Of a stretch of 21,441 bases of DNA, positions 14,734 through 21,211 are shown one piece after another. Numbering within the stretch: the stretch's first letter is position 1; every line of letters starts with the position of its first letter. A model generated the notes under the pieces. The model was not told the origin of the DNA, searched no databases, and saw nothing but the letters and a program-made list of their open reading frames with translations. Origin of the DNA: DASQWC01 sp035640475 (GTDB lineage Bacteria > Actinomycetota > JAICYB01); contig DASQWC010000115.1 in NCBI GenBank assembly GCA_035640475.1, forward strand, positions 1-21,441. The letters run 5' to 3'. The position numbers and the translations under genes were made by a program.

Positions 14734-16550
14734 CGCGACTTCTTGGCTTCGCGGCGGCGGCCGGCTTGGTCGAGGATCCGCTTGCGCAACCGGATCGATG
14801 ATGGTGTGAGCTCGACGAGCTCGTCGGCCGACACGAACTCAAGCGCTTGCTCGAGCGACATGATTAGCGGCGGCACGAGCTTGATCGCTTCGTCGGCTCC
14901 CGCCGCGCGGATGTTCGTCTTCTGCTTCTCCTTCGTCGGGTTGACGTCCATGTCCTCGGACTTGGCGTTCTCCCCGACGATCATGCCGGCGTAGACCTCA
15001 ACGCCCGGGCCCACGAAAAGCTCGCCGCGCGCCTGGAGGCCGTCCAACGCGTAGGACGTCGTCACGCCGGCCCGGTCGGCGATGAGCACGCCGGTGAGCC
15101 GGTGACGGATCTCTCCGGCCCACGGCTCGTAGGACGCGAAGACGTGGTGCAGGATGGCGGTCCCTTTGGTGTCGGTGAGCAACTGCGAGCGGAAGCCGAG
15201 CAGTCCGCGCGCGGGCACCTTGAACTCCAAGCGCACCCAGCCGGTCTGGTGATTGGTGAGCGTCACCATCCGCCCCTTGCGCAGCGAAAGCTGCTCGGTA
15301 ACGACCCCGATGAACTCCTCGGGAACATCGATCGTCACGTCCTCGAAGGGCTCGTAGGTCTTGCCGTCGCGCTCCTGCGTGATGACCTCCGGCTTGGACA
15401 CCTGGAGCTCGTAGCCTTCGCGGCGCATCTGTTCGATGAGGACGGCCAGCTGCAGCTCGCCGCGCCCCTGCACCTCGAAAGTGTCCGGCGACGACCCGGG
15501 CAGTACGCGAATGGAGACGTTGCCGAGCGTCTCGCGCTCCAACCGATCGGAGAGATGACGCGACGTCAGGAATTTACCCTCGCGTCCCGCCATCGGCGAC
15601 GTACTGACCCCGAACTCCATGTGCAGACTCGGCTGGTCGACACGCAGCGCCTGCAGCGGACGCGGGTCGTTCGGGTCGGCGATCGTCTCACCGACGAGCA
15701 CATCGCCGAGTCCGGCGACCGCGACGATGTCGCCCGCCTCAGCTTCGGCTGCGGGCGCCCATCCGAGCCCCGACGCAACCAACAGCTTCGTGACACGCAT
15801 GGGCGGATTCGGCTCTCCCTCACCGAGCACGACGACGTTCGCGCCGTCTTTCAGAGAGCCGTTGTAGATGCGTCCGATCGCGAGCCGCCCGACGTACGGA
15901 TCGGCATCGAGGTTGGACACGATCATCTGCAGCGGCACGGATGGGTCGTAGGTCGGCGGCGGAACGGTGTTCAAGATGAGGTCGAACAACGGAGCCAAGC
16001 CGTCGGTGAGCTTGTCCGGCGACGGTCCGGCCCGGCCCTCGCGCGCGTTTGCGTACACGACGGGAAAGTCGATCTGCGCCTCGGTCGCGTCGAGATCGAA
16101 GAAGAGCTCGTAGACGGCCTCGAGCACTTCGTCCGGACGGGCGTCCTTTCGATCGACCTTGTTCAGGCACACGACGATCGGCAGCCCGAGATGCAGCGCC
16201 TTGTGCAGCACGTAGCGCGTCTGCGGCAACGGCCCTTCCGACGCGTCGACCAACAGGAGTGCGCCGTCCACGACGTGCAACGAACGCTCGACCTCGCCGC
16301 CGAAGTCGGCATGTCCCGGTGTATCGACGATGTTGATGCGCACGTCGTTGTAGGAAACGGATCCGACTTTCGCGAGAATCGTGATGCCTTTCTCGCGCTC
16401 GAGGTCCATCGAGTCCATGACGCGGTCGACGACCTTCTCGTGCGCCGGGAACGTTCCGGTTTGGCGCAACATCGCGTCCACCAGCGTCGTCTTCCCGTGA
16501 TCGACGTGTGCGATGATGGCGATATTGCGCAGCTGTTCACGTTTGTTCAC
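14730..16550 (-). CDS. typA: GTP-binding protein TypA/BipA
   Basis: The 606-residue length is normal for TypA. The G domain has the P-loop AHVDHGKTT (14-22), the switch region REKGITI, DTPGH (76-80) and NKVD (130-133). EF-Tu domain 2 and EF-G-like domains III and V follow. The TypA-specific C-terminal domain contains KVPARGLLGFRSQLL, AGVTTSYALDGLQARGELFVGPG, VGENAKSEDMDVNPTKEKQKTNIR and ELTPSSIRLRKR. It is a ribosome-associated translational GTPase involved in stress adaptation and 50S assembly. GTG 16550 (MNKREQLRNIAIIAHVDHG) is preferred over ATG 16646, because relatives begin just before RNIAIIAHVD and a TAGGCT box lies 10 bases upstream. It diverges from the sigma-factor gene. Confidence 0.96.
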   Translation of the reverse strand: MNKREQLRNIAIIAHVDHGKTTLVDAMLRQTGTFPAHEKVVDRVMDSMDLEREKGITILAKVGSVSYNDVRINIVDTPGHADFGGEVERSLHVVDGALLLVDASEGPLPQTRYVLHKALHLGLPIVVCLNKVDRKDARPDEVLEAVYELFFDLDATEAQIDFPVVYANAREGRAGPSPDKLTDGLAPLFDLILNTVPPPTYDPSVPLQMIVSNLDADPYVGRLAIGRIYNGSLKDGANVVVLGEGEPNPPMRVTKLLVASGLGWAPAAEAEAGDIVAVAGLGDVLVGETIADPNDPRPLQALRVDQPSLHMEFGVSTSPMAGREGKFLTSRHLSDRLERETLGNVSIRVLPGSSPDTFEVQGRGELQLAVLIEQMRREGYELQVSKPEVITQERDGKTYEPFEDVTIDVPEEFIGVVTEQLSLRKGRMVTLTNHQTGWVRLEFKVPARGLLGFRSQLLTDTKGTAILHHVFASYEPWAGEIRHRLTGVLIADRAGVTTSYALDGLQARGELFVGPGVEVYAGMIVGENAKSEDMDVNPTKEKQKTNIRAAGADEAIKLVPPLIMSLEQALEFVSADELVELTPSSIRLRKRILDQAGRRREAKKSR

Positions 16551-16560
16551 AACGCGAGAA

Positions 16561-16566
16561 AGCCTA
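16561..16566 (-). promoter_or_regulatory. Putative -10 box for typA
   Basis: TAGGCT on the minus strand ends 10 bases before GTG 16550, implying a leader of only a few bases and no Shine-Dalgarno. No -35 box is recognisable. Confidence 0.35.
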
Positions 16567-16602
16567 TCCGGGCCGCCCCTTTCGCTCGTGCCCGACTTGG
16601 TG

Positions 16603-16608
16603 TAGGGT
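16603..16608 (+). promoter_or_regulatory. Putative -10 box for the sigma-factor transcript
   Basis: TAGGGT lies about 30 bases before ATG 16638 and 52 before GTG 16660. A transcript starting near 16615 would include the AGGAG at 16626-16630. No -35 partner is clear, so the call is weak. Confidence 0.25.
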
Positions 16609-16637
16609 GCGGGTTCCCTCGGTTTAGGAGTCCGTCG

Positions 16638-16676
16638 ATGCTGCATACACCCTCAACCGGTGGCCCGGGTGCTTAG
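16638..16676 (+). CDS. Possible 12-residue leader peptide overlapping the sigma-factor start
   Basis: ATG 16638 is preceded by AGGAG (16626-16630) at ideal 7-base spacing. It encodes MLHTPSTGGPGA, then TAG at 16674-16676. The frame overlaps the sigma-factor start (GTG 16660 or 16669) in another phase. That sigma start has no ribosome site of its own. The peptide could couple or attenuate sigma translation. Alternatively a one-base error in the assembly has split the true N-terminus. The sequence alone cannot decide between these. Confidence 0.4.
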   Translation: MLHTPSTGGPGA

Positions 16677-17604
16677 GGCCGCCGAGGACACGTCTGGCGA
16701 GGATCTCGTACGCGTCTATCTGCGGGAGATCGGCCGCCACAAGCTGCTGGCCGCAGACGAAGAGATCGAGGTCGCGAAGGCGATCGAAGCAGGTACAGCT
16801 GCAGCGAAACGGTTGCAAGGCGCCAACGGATCGTTGTCGGCACGGACGCGCGATCACCTCGCCGTCCAGGTCGAGGAAGGTGAACGCGCGCGGCGCCGGT
16901 TCATCGAGGCGAACCTCCGTCTGGTCGTCTCGATCGCGCGCCGCTACCAGGGCTTTGGTCTGCCGCTGCTGGATCTCATCCAGGACGGCAACCTCGGGCT
17001 GCTGCGCGCCGTCGAGAAGTACGACTGGCGCCGCGGCTTCAAGTTCTCGACCTACGCGACGTGGTGGGTGCGCCAAGGCATCTCGCGCGGCCTGGCCGAC
17101 CGGGCCCGGACGATCCGCCTGCCGGTGCACATCGCCGAGATCGTCAATCGGCTGCGGCGAACGGAAGCCGATCTGTCGTCCAACCTCGGACGCGAGCCGA
17201 CCGACCAGGAGCTCGCGGACGCGCTCGGCCTCGAGCTCGAGCAGCTGCGGTCTTACCGAACGACGGCTCTCGACACGGTGTCGCTGTCGACGCCGCTCGG
17301 CGAGGACGGCGACGCCGAGCTGCACGACTTCCTGCCCGACGAGCTGTGCGACCAGCCGCTGGAGGAAGCGGTGCGCGTGCGCGCGGCGGACGAGCTGCGC
17401 GACATCCTCGACTCGTTGAGCCAGCGCGAGAAGCGCATCCTCGAGCTGCGCTTCGGTCTGGAGGACGGCCGCGAGCGCACGCTCGAACAGGTGGGCAAGG
17501 AGTTCAACCTCACGCGCGAGCGCATTCGCCAGATCGAGGCGCGTGCGATCGCGAAGCTGCGTCACCCCGCCCGGCGCGGCGATCTCGAAGGGCTGATGGA
17601 TTAG
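16660..17604 (+). CDS. RNA polymerase sigma-70 factor (RpoD/SigA-like, group 1 or 2)
   Basis: The product has 314 residues from GTG 16660. Region 1.2 is DLVRVYLREIGRHKLLAADE. Region 2 holds RRRFIEANLRLVVSIARRY, the core-binding LLDLIQDGNLGLLRAVEKYD and the -10 recognition/melting segment KFSTYATWWVRQGISRGLAD. Region 3 starts TIRLPVHIAEIVNRLRR. Region 4 has RILELRFGLEDG and the -35-binding helix LTRERIRQIEARAIAKLR. Region 1.1 is absent, and the length suits a short primary sigma or a group 2 (HrdB-like) factor. No Shine-Dalgarno precedes GTG 16660 or the alternative GTG 16669, while an overlapping 12-codon frame upstream has a good one. It diverges from typA. No anti-sigma gene is recognised nearby. 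Confidence 0.94.
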   Translation: MARVLRAAEDTSGEDLVRVYLREIGRHKLLAADEEIEVAKAIEAGTAAAKRLQGANGSLSARTRDHLAVQVEEGERARRRFIEANLRLVVSIARRYQGFGLPLLDLIQDGNLGLLRAVEKYDWRRGFKFSTYATWWVRQGISRGLADRARTIRLPVHIAEIVNRLRRTEADLSSNLGREPTDQELADALGLELEQLRSYRTTALDTVSLSTPLGEDGDAELHDFLPDELCDQPLEEAVRVRAADELRDILDSLSQREKRILELRFGLEDGRERTLEQVGKEFNLTRERIRQIEARAIAKLRHPARRGDLEGLMD

Positions 17605-17605
17605 T

Positions 17606-17611
17606 TAGCCT
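17606..17611 (+). promoter_or_regulatory. Putative -10 box (leaderless) for the first zinc-ribbon gene
   Basis: TAGCCT begins 2 bases after the sigma-factor stop and ends 7 bases before GTG 17619. It would give a leaderless transcript for the zinc-ribbon/RraA cluster. No Shine-Dalgarno and no -35 box are visible. Confidence 0.4.
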
Positions 17612-17618
17612 GCCTGTC

Positions 17619-18290
17619 GTGCGCAAAGCCGTTCGGATCGTCCTTGCCGCGTGTGTTTTAGCGCTGATCGCCGGCCAAGGCATCGCGACGGCGGGGAGTC
17701 CGAAAACGCCCAAGGAGCCGCGCAAGCCGGGAGAGACGAGGCCGCCCAGTGCGACGGTGGCGCCGACACCTCAGCCGCCGGCGGCTCCGCAACGGCCTAC
17801 CGCTCCCGTGACGCCGGCGCCGTCACCGACGGCCGCAGCGACCGCCGTGCCGACGCAGCCTCCGGCCGCCGCGGCAACGCCGCGCGAGTTCACGCCGGCG
17901 CCCACGCCGTCGGGAAGCGGCAACGGTCCGTTGATCGGTCTTCTGATCTTGGTGGTCGCAGCGATCGTCGCGTTCTTCGTCTTGCGCGGGATCGCGCGGC
18001 GCCGCGACGGCGAGCCGGCGTACGCACCGCCGCCGCCGCCGCCCGTCGATGAGCGAATGGGCGACCTGGCGCCGATGCCGACGGCCGACTCGCCGACGTT
18101 CATTCCGTCGGCGCCGACGACCGTCGTGACGCCTCCGATCGAGCCGCCGCCTCCGGCTCCGGTTCAGGAAACGCCCGCGGAAGCTGAGGATGAGATGCAA
18201 GTGTGCCCGCACTGCGGACGTTCGGTACCGGCCGGCTTCCGCTTCTGCGACGGCTGCGGGCGCTTGATGAACGCTCCGCCTTCGAGCTGA
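17619..18290 (+). CDS. Membrane-anchored proline-rich protein with C-terminal zinc ribbon
   Basis: This is a 223-residue protein I cannot assign to a named family. Its layout is clear. A signal-like N-terminus (RIVLAACVLALIAGQGIATAG) is followed by a Pro/Thr/Ala-rich low-complexity stretch (about 28-100). Then come one membrane helix (GPLIGLLILVVAAIVAFFVL) with a basic RGIARRR stop, a second proline-rich segment (APPPPPP) and a C-terminal double CxxC zinc ribbon (CPHCG, CDGCG). If the first hydrophobic segment is cleaved, the proline-rich part is outside and the zinc ribbon in the cytoplasm. GTG 17619 is supported by a TAGCCT box 7 bases upstream. The next gene encodes a smaller protein with the same zinc-ribbon ending, so the two may act together. 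Confidence 0.82.
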   Translation: MRKAVRIVLAACVLALIAGQGIATAGSPKTPKEPRKPGETRPPSATVAPTPQPPAAPQRPTAPVTPAPSPTAAATAVPTQPPAAAATPREFTPAPTPSGSGNGPLIGLLILVVAAIVAFFVLRGIARRRDGEPAYAPPPPPPVDERMGDLAPMPTADSPTFIPSAPTTVVTPPIEPPPPAPVQETPAEAEDEMQVCPHCGRSVPAGFRFCDGCGRLMNAPPSS

Positions 18291-18299
18291 GGACTGCTT

Positions 18300-18608
18300 A
18301 TGGGCACAACGGGCGCGATCGGGCTCGCGATGCTCATCGGCGGCATCGTGTGGACGATCGCGGTAATTCTGTGGTCGCGACGACGAAAGCCCGAAGCGCC
18401 CGCGCTCGATCCCGCGTATGCACGACTCGACGACACCTTTGCACAGTTGCGGGCGCCGGGCTCGATCGCGCAACCGGAGGTCGAAGCCGCGGAGGTCGAA
18501 GCCGCGGAGCCCGAGCAGCAGTTCGTCCCGTGCCGAAACTGCGGACGCCCCGTGTCCGTCGAGTACCGCTTCTGCGACGGCTGCGGAACGCCGCTTCACA
18601 ATCAATGA
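18300..18608 (+). CDS. Small membrane protein with C-terminal zinc ribbon
   Basis: The 102-residue protein has an N-terminal membrane helix (GLAMLIGGIVWTIAVILW), a basic RRRK anchor, an acidic linker with a 5-residue duplication (EVEAA twice) and a zinc ribbon (CRNCG, CDGCG). The ribbon closely resembles that of the preceding gene (RFCDGCG in both). ATG 18300 has a GAGG about 8 bases upstream and lies 9 bases after the previous stop. The stop overlaps the start of the RraA-like gene (ATGA), so the three form one transcript. Its function is unknown; short membrane zinc ribbons often mediate protein contacts. Confidence 0.82.
   Translation: MGTTGAIGLAMLIGGIVWTIAVILWSRRRKPEAPALDPAYARLDDTFAQLRAPGSIAQPEVEAAEVEAAEPEQQFVPCRNCGRPVSVEYRFCDGCGTPLHNQ
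18477..18506 (+). repeat. Tandem 15-bp duplication within the small zinc-ribbon gene
   Basis: The unit GAGGTCGAAGCCGCG occurs twice in direct succession (18477-18491 and 18492-18506) and encodes EVEAA twice in the linker. Unit length is a multiple of three, so slippage would change linker length without breaking the frame. Confidence 0.8.
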
Positions 18609-19264
18609 GCGCGCTTATCGATGAGCTGCGGTCGTTTTCGACGCCGTCGATCCTCAACGGAATCGAGACGTTCGACGTCCGTCCGCGCGAGACGGGCTTC
18701 ATGGACTCGAGCATTCGTTGCATGTTCCCCGAGCTCGGCGTCATGGTCGGCTACGCGGCGACGGCGACCATCCGGTCCAGGGACGTAGGCCCGCCGAGCA
18801 AGGACCGCGAGCTGTGGGCGCACGAGTCGTCGCTTCCTTCGCCGCGCATTGTCGTGATCCAAGATCTGGACGACCCGCCGGGCGTTGGATCGTACTGGGG
18901 CGAGGTGAACTCGACGATCCACACGGCCTTCGGGGCGATCGGAGTGATTACCAATGGCTGCGTCCGCGATCTCGATGAGATGCGAGCGAAGCCGTTCTTC
19001 GCGTTCGCGGGATCGATCGGTGTGTCCCACGCGAACGTGCACGTTGTGGACGTCGGCCTGCCCGTAACGGTTGGGGGCCTAGAGGTGAAGCCGGGCGACC
19101 TGCTCCACGGCGATCAGCACGGTGTGGCGTTGATCCCCTTCGAGATCGCGGAGAAGCTCCCCGAAGCGGTCCGCGACGTGGAGCACAAGGAACAAGGAGT
19201 GATCAACCTCTTCTCGGCCCCCGACTTCGACGCCTCGAAGTTCATCGGGGACGTCACGCACTAA
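18605..19264 (+). CDS. RraA/HMG-aldolase family protein
   Basis: The 219-residue product has the RraA-like fold signature: FSTPSILNGIETF near the start, GSYWGEVNSTIHTAFGAIG, then VITNGCVRDLDEM containing the conserved Arg-Asp pair, and GDLLHGDQHGVALIP. The family includes the RNase E regulator RraA and class II 4-hydroxy-4-methyl-2-oxoglutarate/oxaloacetate aldolases. In organisms without classical RNase E regulation, aldolase or other lyase activity is more likely, with a metal bound near the Arg-Asp pair. The usual TDG or VDG before the Val-Arg-Asp is TNG here. The ATG overlaps the stop of the upstream zinc-ribbon gene, an unusual partner for a metabolic aldolase. Confidence 0.88.
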   Translation: MSALIDELRSFSTPSILNGIETFDVRPRETGFMDSSIRCMFPELGVMVGYAATATIRSRDVGPPSKDRELWAHESSLPSPRIVVIQDLDDPPGVGSYWGEVNSTIHTAFGAIGVITNGCVRDLDEMRAKPFFAFAGSIGVSHANVHVVDVGLPVTVGGLEVKPGDLLHGDQHGVALIPFEIAEKLPEAVRDVEHKEQGVINLFSAPDFDASKFIGDVTH

Positions 19265-19375
19265 TCGGAAGTCCCCTCCACGGTGATGCTGCGCTCAGCG
19301 CTGTTGCCTTTGATGACATCTTGCGTGCGGCGTCGGCCGGGAGGACGATGAACAGGGCCTGGGCAGGAGGACGCC

Positions 19376-19702
19376 ATGAAAGCGACCGATGCAGCCGGTT
19401 GGTTGCTCATTAGCTCGGGGATTCTGTGGATATTTCTCAAAACCGTTCTCGACTTCGTAAAGGGACAACCCCAGCAAACACCAGAGGACGGCATCGGAAT
19501 TACAAGCATCGTCGACAAGGCGCTCGCTGCTGCTCCGGGAATACTCAAGGCTCCGTTCGGCGTCGGCATCATCATGATTCTGATAGGCGCGTTCCTGCTC
19601 TTCTTTCCGCGCCATCCAGACATCACTCTGAAGCTCGGCGAGCCAAGCGCTACGGCGACGCCCGCGCCCACGGCTGGCGCAACCGCGCCACCCGCCCCAT
19701 AG
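19376..19702 (+). CDS. Small two-helix membrane protein, unknown function
   Basis: The product has 108 residues. One membrane helix lies near residues 8-27 (GWLLISSGILWIFLKTVL) and a second near 62-78 (FGVGIIMILIGAFLLFF). A Thr/Pro/Ala-rich tail follows. AGGAGG sits 5 bases before the ATG, a strong site. I do not recognise the family. By hand count 19381-19560 is about 55% G+C, against about 70% in a neighbouring sample of the RraA gene, and it uses rarer A/T-ending codons such as ATT, ATA and AAA. This suggests more recent acquisition or weak selection. The 111 bases upstream hold no clear promoter. Confidence 0.75.
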   Translation: MKATDAAGWLLISSGILWIFLKTVLDFVKGQPQQTPEDGIGITSIVDKALAAAPGILKAPFGVGIIMILIGAFLLFFPRHPDITLKLGEPSATATPAPTAGATAPPAP

Positions 19703-19743
19703 GCCGAGTCGGCAGTCGTTTCCCAGAGCCAAAGCAAGGGAAC

Positions 19744-19749
19744 TAGACT
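19744..19749 (+). promoter_or_regulatory. Putative -10 box for the WS/DGAT gene
   Basis: TAGACT lies 31 bases before ATG 19781. Unlike most starts here, the gene has a conventional leader with GGGGTG about 5 bases before ATG. No -35 box is clear. Confidence 0.3.
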
Positions 19750-19780
19750 CACTTCTCCACCCGACCGAGCGGGGTGCGCG

Positions 19781-21211
19781 ATGGCTGAACGCGAGTTTCG
19801 CTTCGAGCAGAAGATGACCGACGCCGAAGCGATGATGTGGAACGTCGAGCACGATCCACGGCTGTCCTCCAACATCGGCTCGATCATCATCTGCGACCGC
19901 CCCCTCGACCCCGACGTCATGCGCAAGCGCATCGCGTCGGCGGTCGCCGACATCCCGCGCATGCGCGAGCGCGTCGCACCGGTGCTCGGCCGCCTCGCAC
20001 CGCCCGTCTGGATCCCCGATCCCGAGTTCGACCTCGACTTCCACTACCGGCACGTATCGCTGCCGTCGCCGGGCCTCGACACGCAGCTCTACGACCTGTG
20101 CACGCGACTTTTGCAAGAGCCGTTCGACCGCACGCGTCCGCTGTGGCTCTTCGTGGTCATCGACGGCCTGCAGGGCGGCCGCGGCGTCCTGTTCTCGAAG
20201 ATGCACCACACGATCACCGACGGCGAGGGTGCCGTCCGTCTCGCCGAGCACTACATGGATCTCGAGCGCGAGACACCCTCGCCGGCCGACGTCGACCTCA
20301 CCGAAGTCCTCGACCGCAACAAGCGGCCCGAGGACGGCGACGACTTCGTGGCATCACTCATGCGAACAACCGGCCACACCTTCCGGCGCTTCGTCGGCAT
20401 CGCGCGACGAACGCTCGGTGAAGTCGCGCTCGCCGCGTCAGACCCGGCCCGGTTGGCCGAGGGGGCACAGAACCTACGCAAGGCGATCACCTCGGCTCAA
20501 TCGCAGCTCCAAACGTCCGAGCCGAAGGAGTCGAACAACCTCTGGAAGCAGCGTTCGCGGCACCGCCGCTTCGACGTCCTCGAGGTGAGTTTCGAGGACG
20601 CCCGCAAAGCCGCCAAGGCCCTCGGCGGCACGATCAACGACTTCTTCGTCACCGGCGCCACGATGGGCGCCGTGAAGTACCACGAGTTCAACGGCGTCGA
20701 GGTCGATCACTTCAACGCGACCTTCGTCGTCTCCACACGCGACGACAGCTCGGCCGGCGGGAACTCGTTCACGCCGTCCAAGATCCGCGTGCCCGGCGAG
20801 AAGATGGATCCCGCCGACCGATTCGCGGCCGTTCAGAACGTCATGGGCGCACGACGAGGCGAGGTCACCGGCGGCGCCGATCTGATGGGCGCGATCTCGG
20901 GTCTCGCGAACCTGCTCCCGACGTCGGTGGTTACCGGCATCGCGCGTTCGCAGGCCGCGTCGGTCGACTTCGCGACGTCCAACGTGCGCGGCGCACCGCT
21001 CGAGGTCTACGTCGCCGGCGGCAAGGTGCTCGCGACGTACCCGATGGGCCCGGTCGCGGGCACCGCGTGGAACATCACGATGATGTCCTACGCGGGGACG
21101 CTGTTCATGGGCGTCCATTCCGATCCGGCCGCCGTCTCCGATACCGATCTGCTCACTCGCTCGCTCAAAGACGCCTACCGCGAGCTCCTCGCCGCGGGCG
21201 GAGTGCTGTGA
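19781..21211 (+). CDS. Wax ester synthase / diacylglycerol O-acyltransferase (WS/DGAT)
   Basis: The 476-residue length is standard for bacterial WS/DGAT. The catalytic HHxxxDG motif is present as HHTITDG (His142, His143, Asp147, Gly148). The C-terminal DUF1298 domain includes the family NDFFVTGATMGAV segment and a closing MSYAGTLFMGVHSDP. The enzyme esterifies acyl-CoA to diacylglycerol or a fatty alcohol on the inner face of the membrane, making storage triacylglycerol or wax esters. Its stop overlaps the GTG of a HAD-type gene by four bases. In mycobacteria, WS/DGAT genes sit beside PlsC-type acyltransferases, which supports a role in glycerolipid synthesis. The start MAEREFRFEQKMTDAEAMMW fits relatives that begin just before the MTDAE segment. 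Confidence 0.95.
   Translation: MAEREFRFEQKMTDAEAMMWNVEHDPRLSSNIGSIIICDRPLDPDVMRKRIASAVADIPRMRERVAPVLGRLAPPVWIPDPEFDLDFHYRHVSLPSPGLDTQLYDLCTRLLQEPFDRTRPLWLFVVIDGLQGGRGVLFSKMHHTITDGEGAVRLAEHYMDLERETPSPADVDLTEVLDRNKRPEDGDDFVASLMRTTGHTFRRFVGIARRTLGEVALAASDPARLAEGAQNLRKAITSAQSQLQTSEPKESNNLWKQRSRHRRFDVLEVSFEDARKAAKALGGTINDFFVTGATMGAVKYHEFNGVEVDHFNATFVVSTRDDSSAGGNSFTPSKIRVPGEKMDPADRFAAVQNVMGARRGEVTGGADLMGAISGLANLLPTSVVTGIARSQAASVDFATSNVRGAPLEVYVAGGKVLATYPMGPVAGTAWNITMMSYAGTLFMGVHSDPAAVSDTDLLTRSLKDAYRELLAAGGVL

Noticed and set aside
16551..16646. N-terminal extension of TypA to ATG 16646
   Set aside because: The extra 32 residues are basic and proline-rich and not found in TypA proteins. They would cross the region serving as divergent promoters.
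15102..16676. 524-codon open frame on the plus strand opposite typA
   Set aside because: The composition is that of an antisense shadow, and no family motif is seen. typA on the minus strand is unambiguous over its full length.
19703..19730. Possible terminator hairpin after the small membrane gene (GCCGA/TCGGC)
   Set aside because: Only a 5-bp stem with a one-base loop (or a 4-bp stem) and no adjacent T run; too weak.
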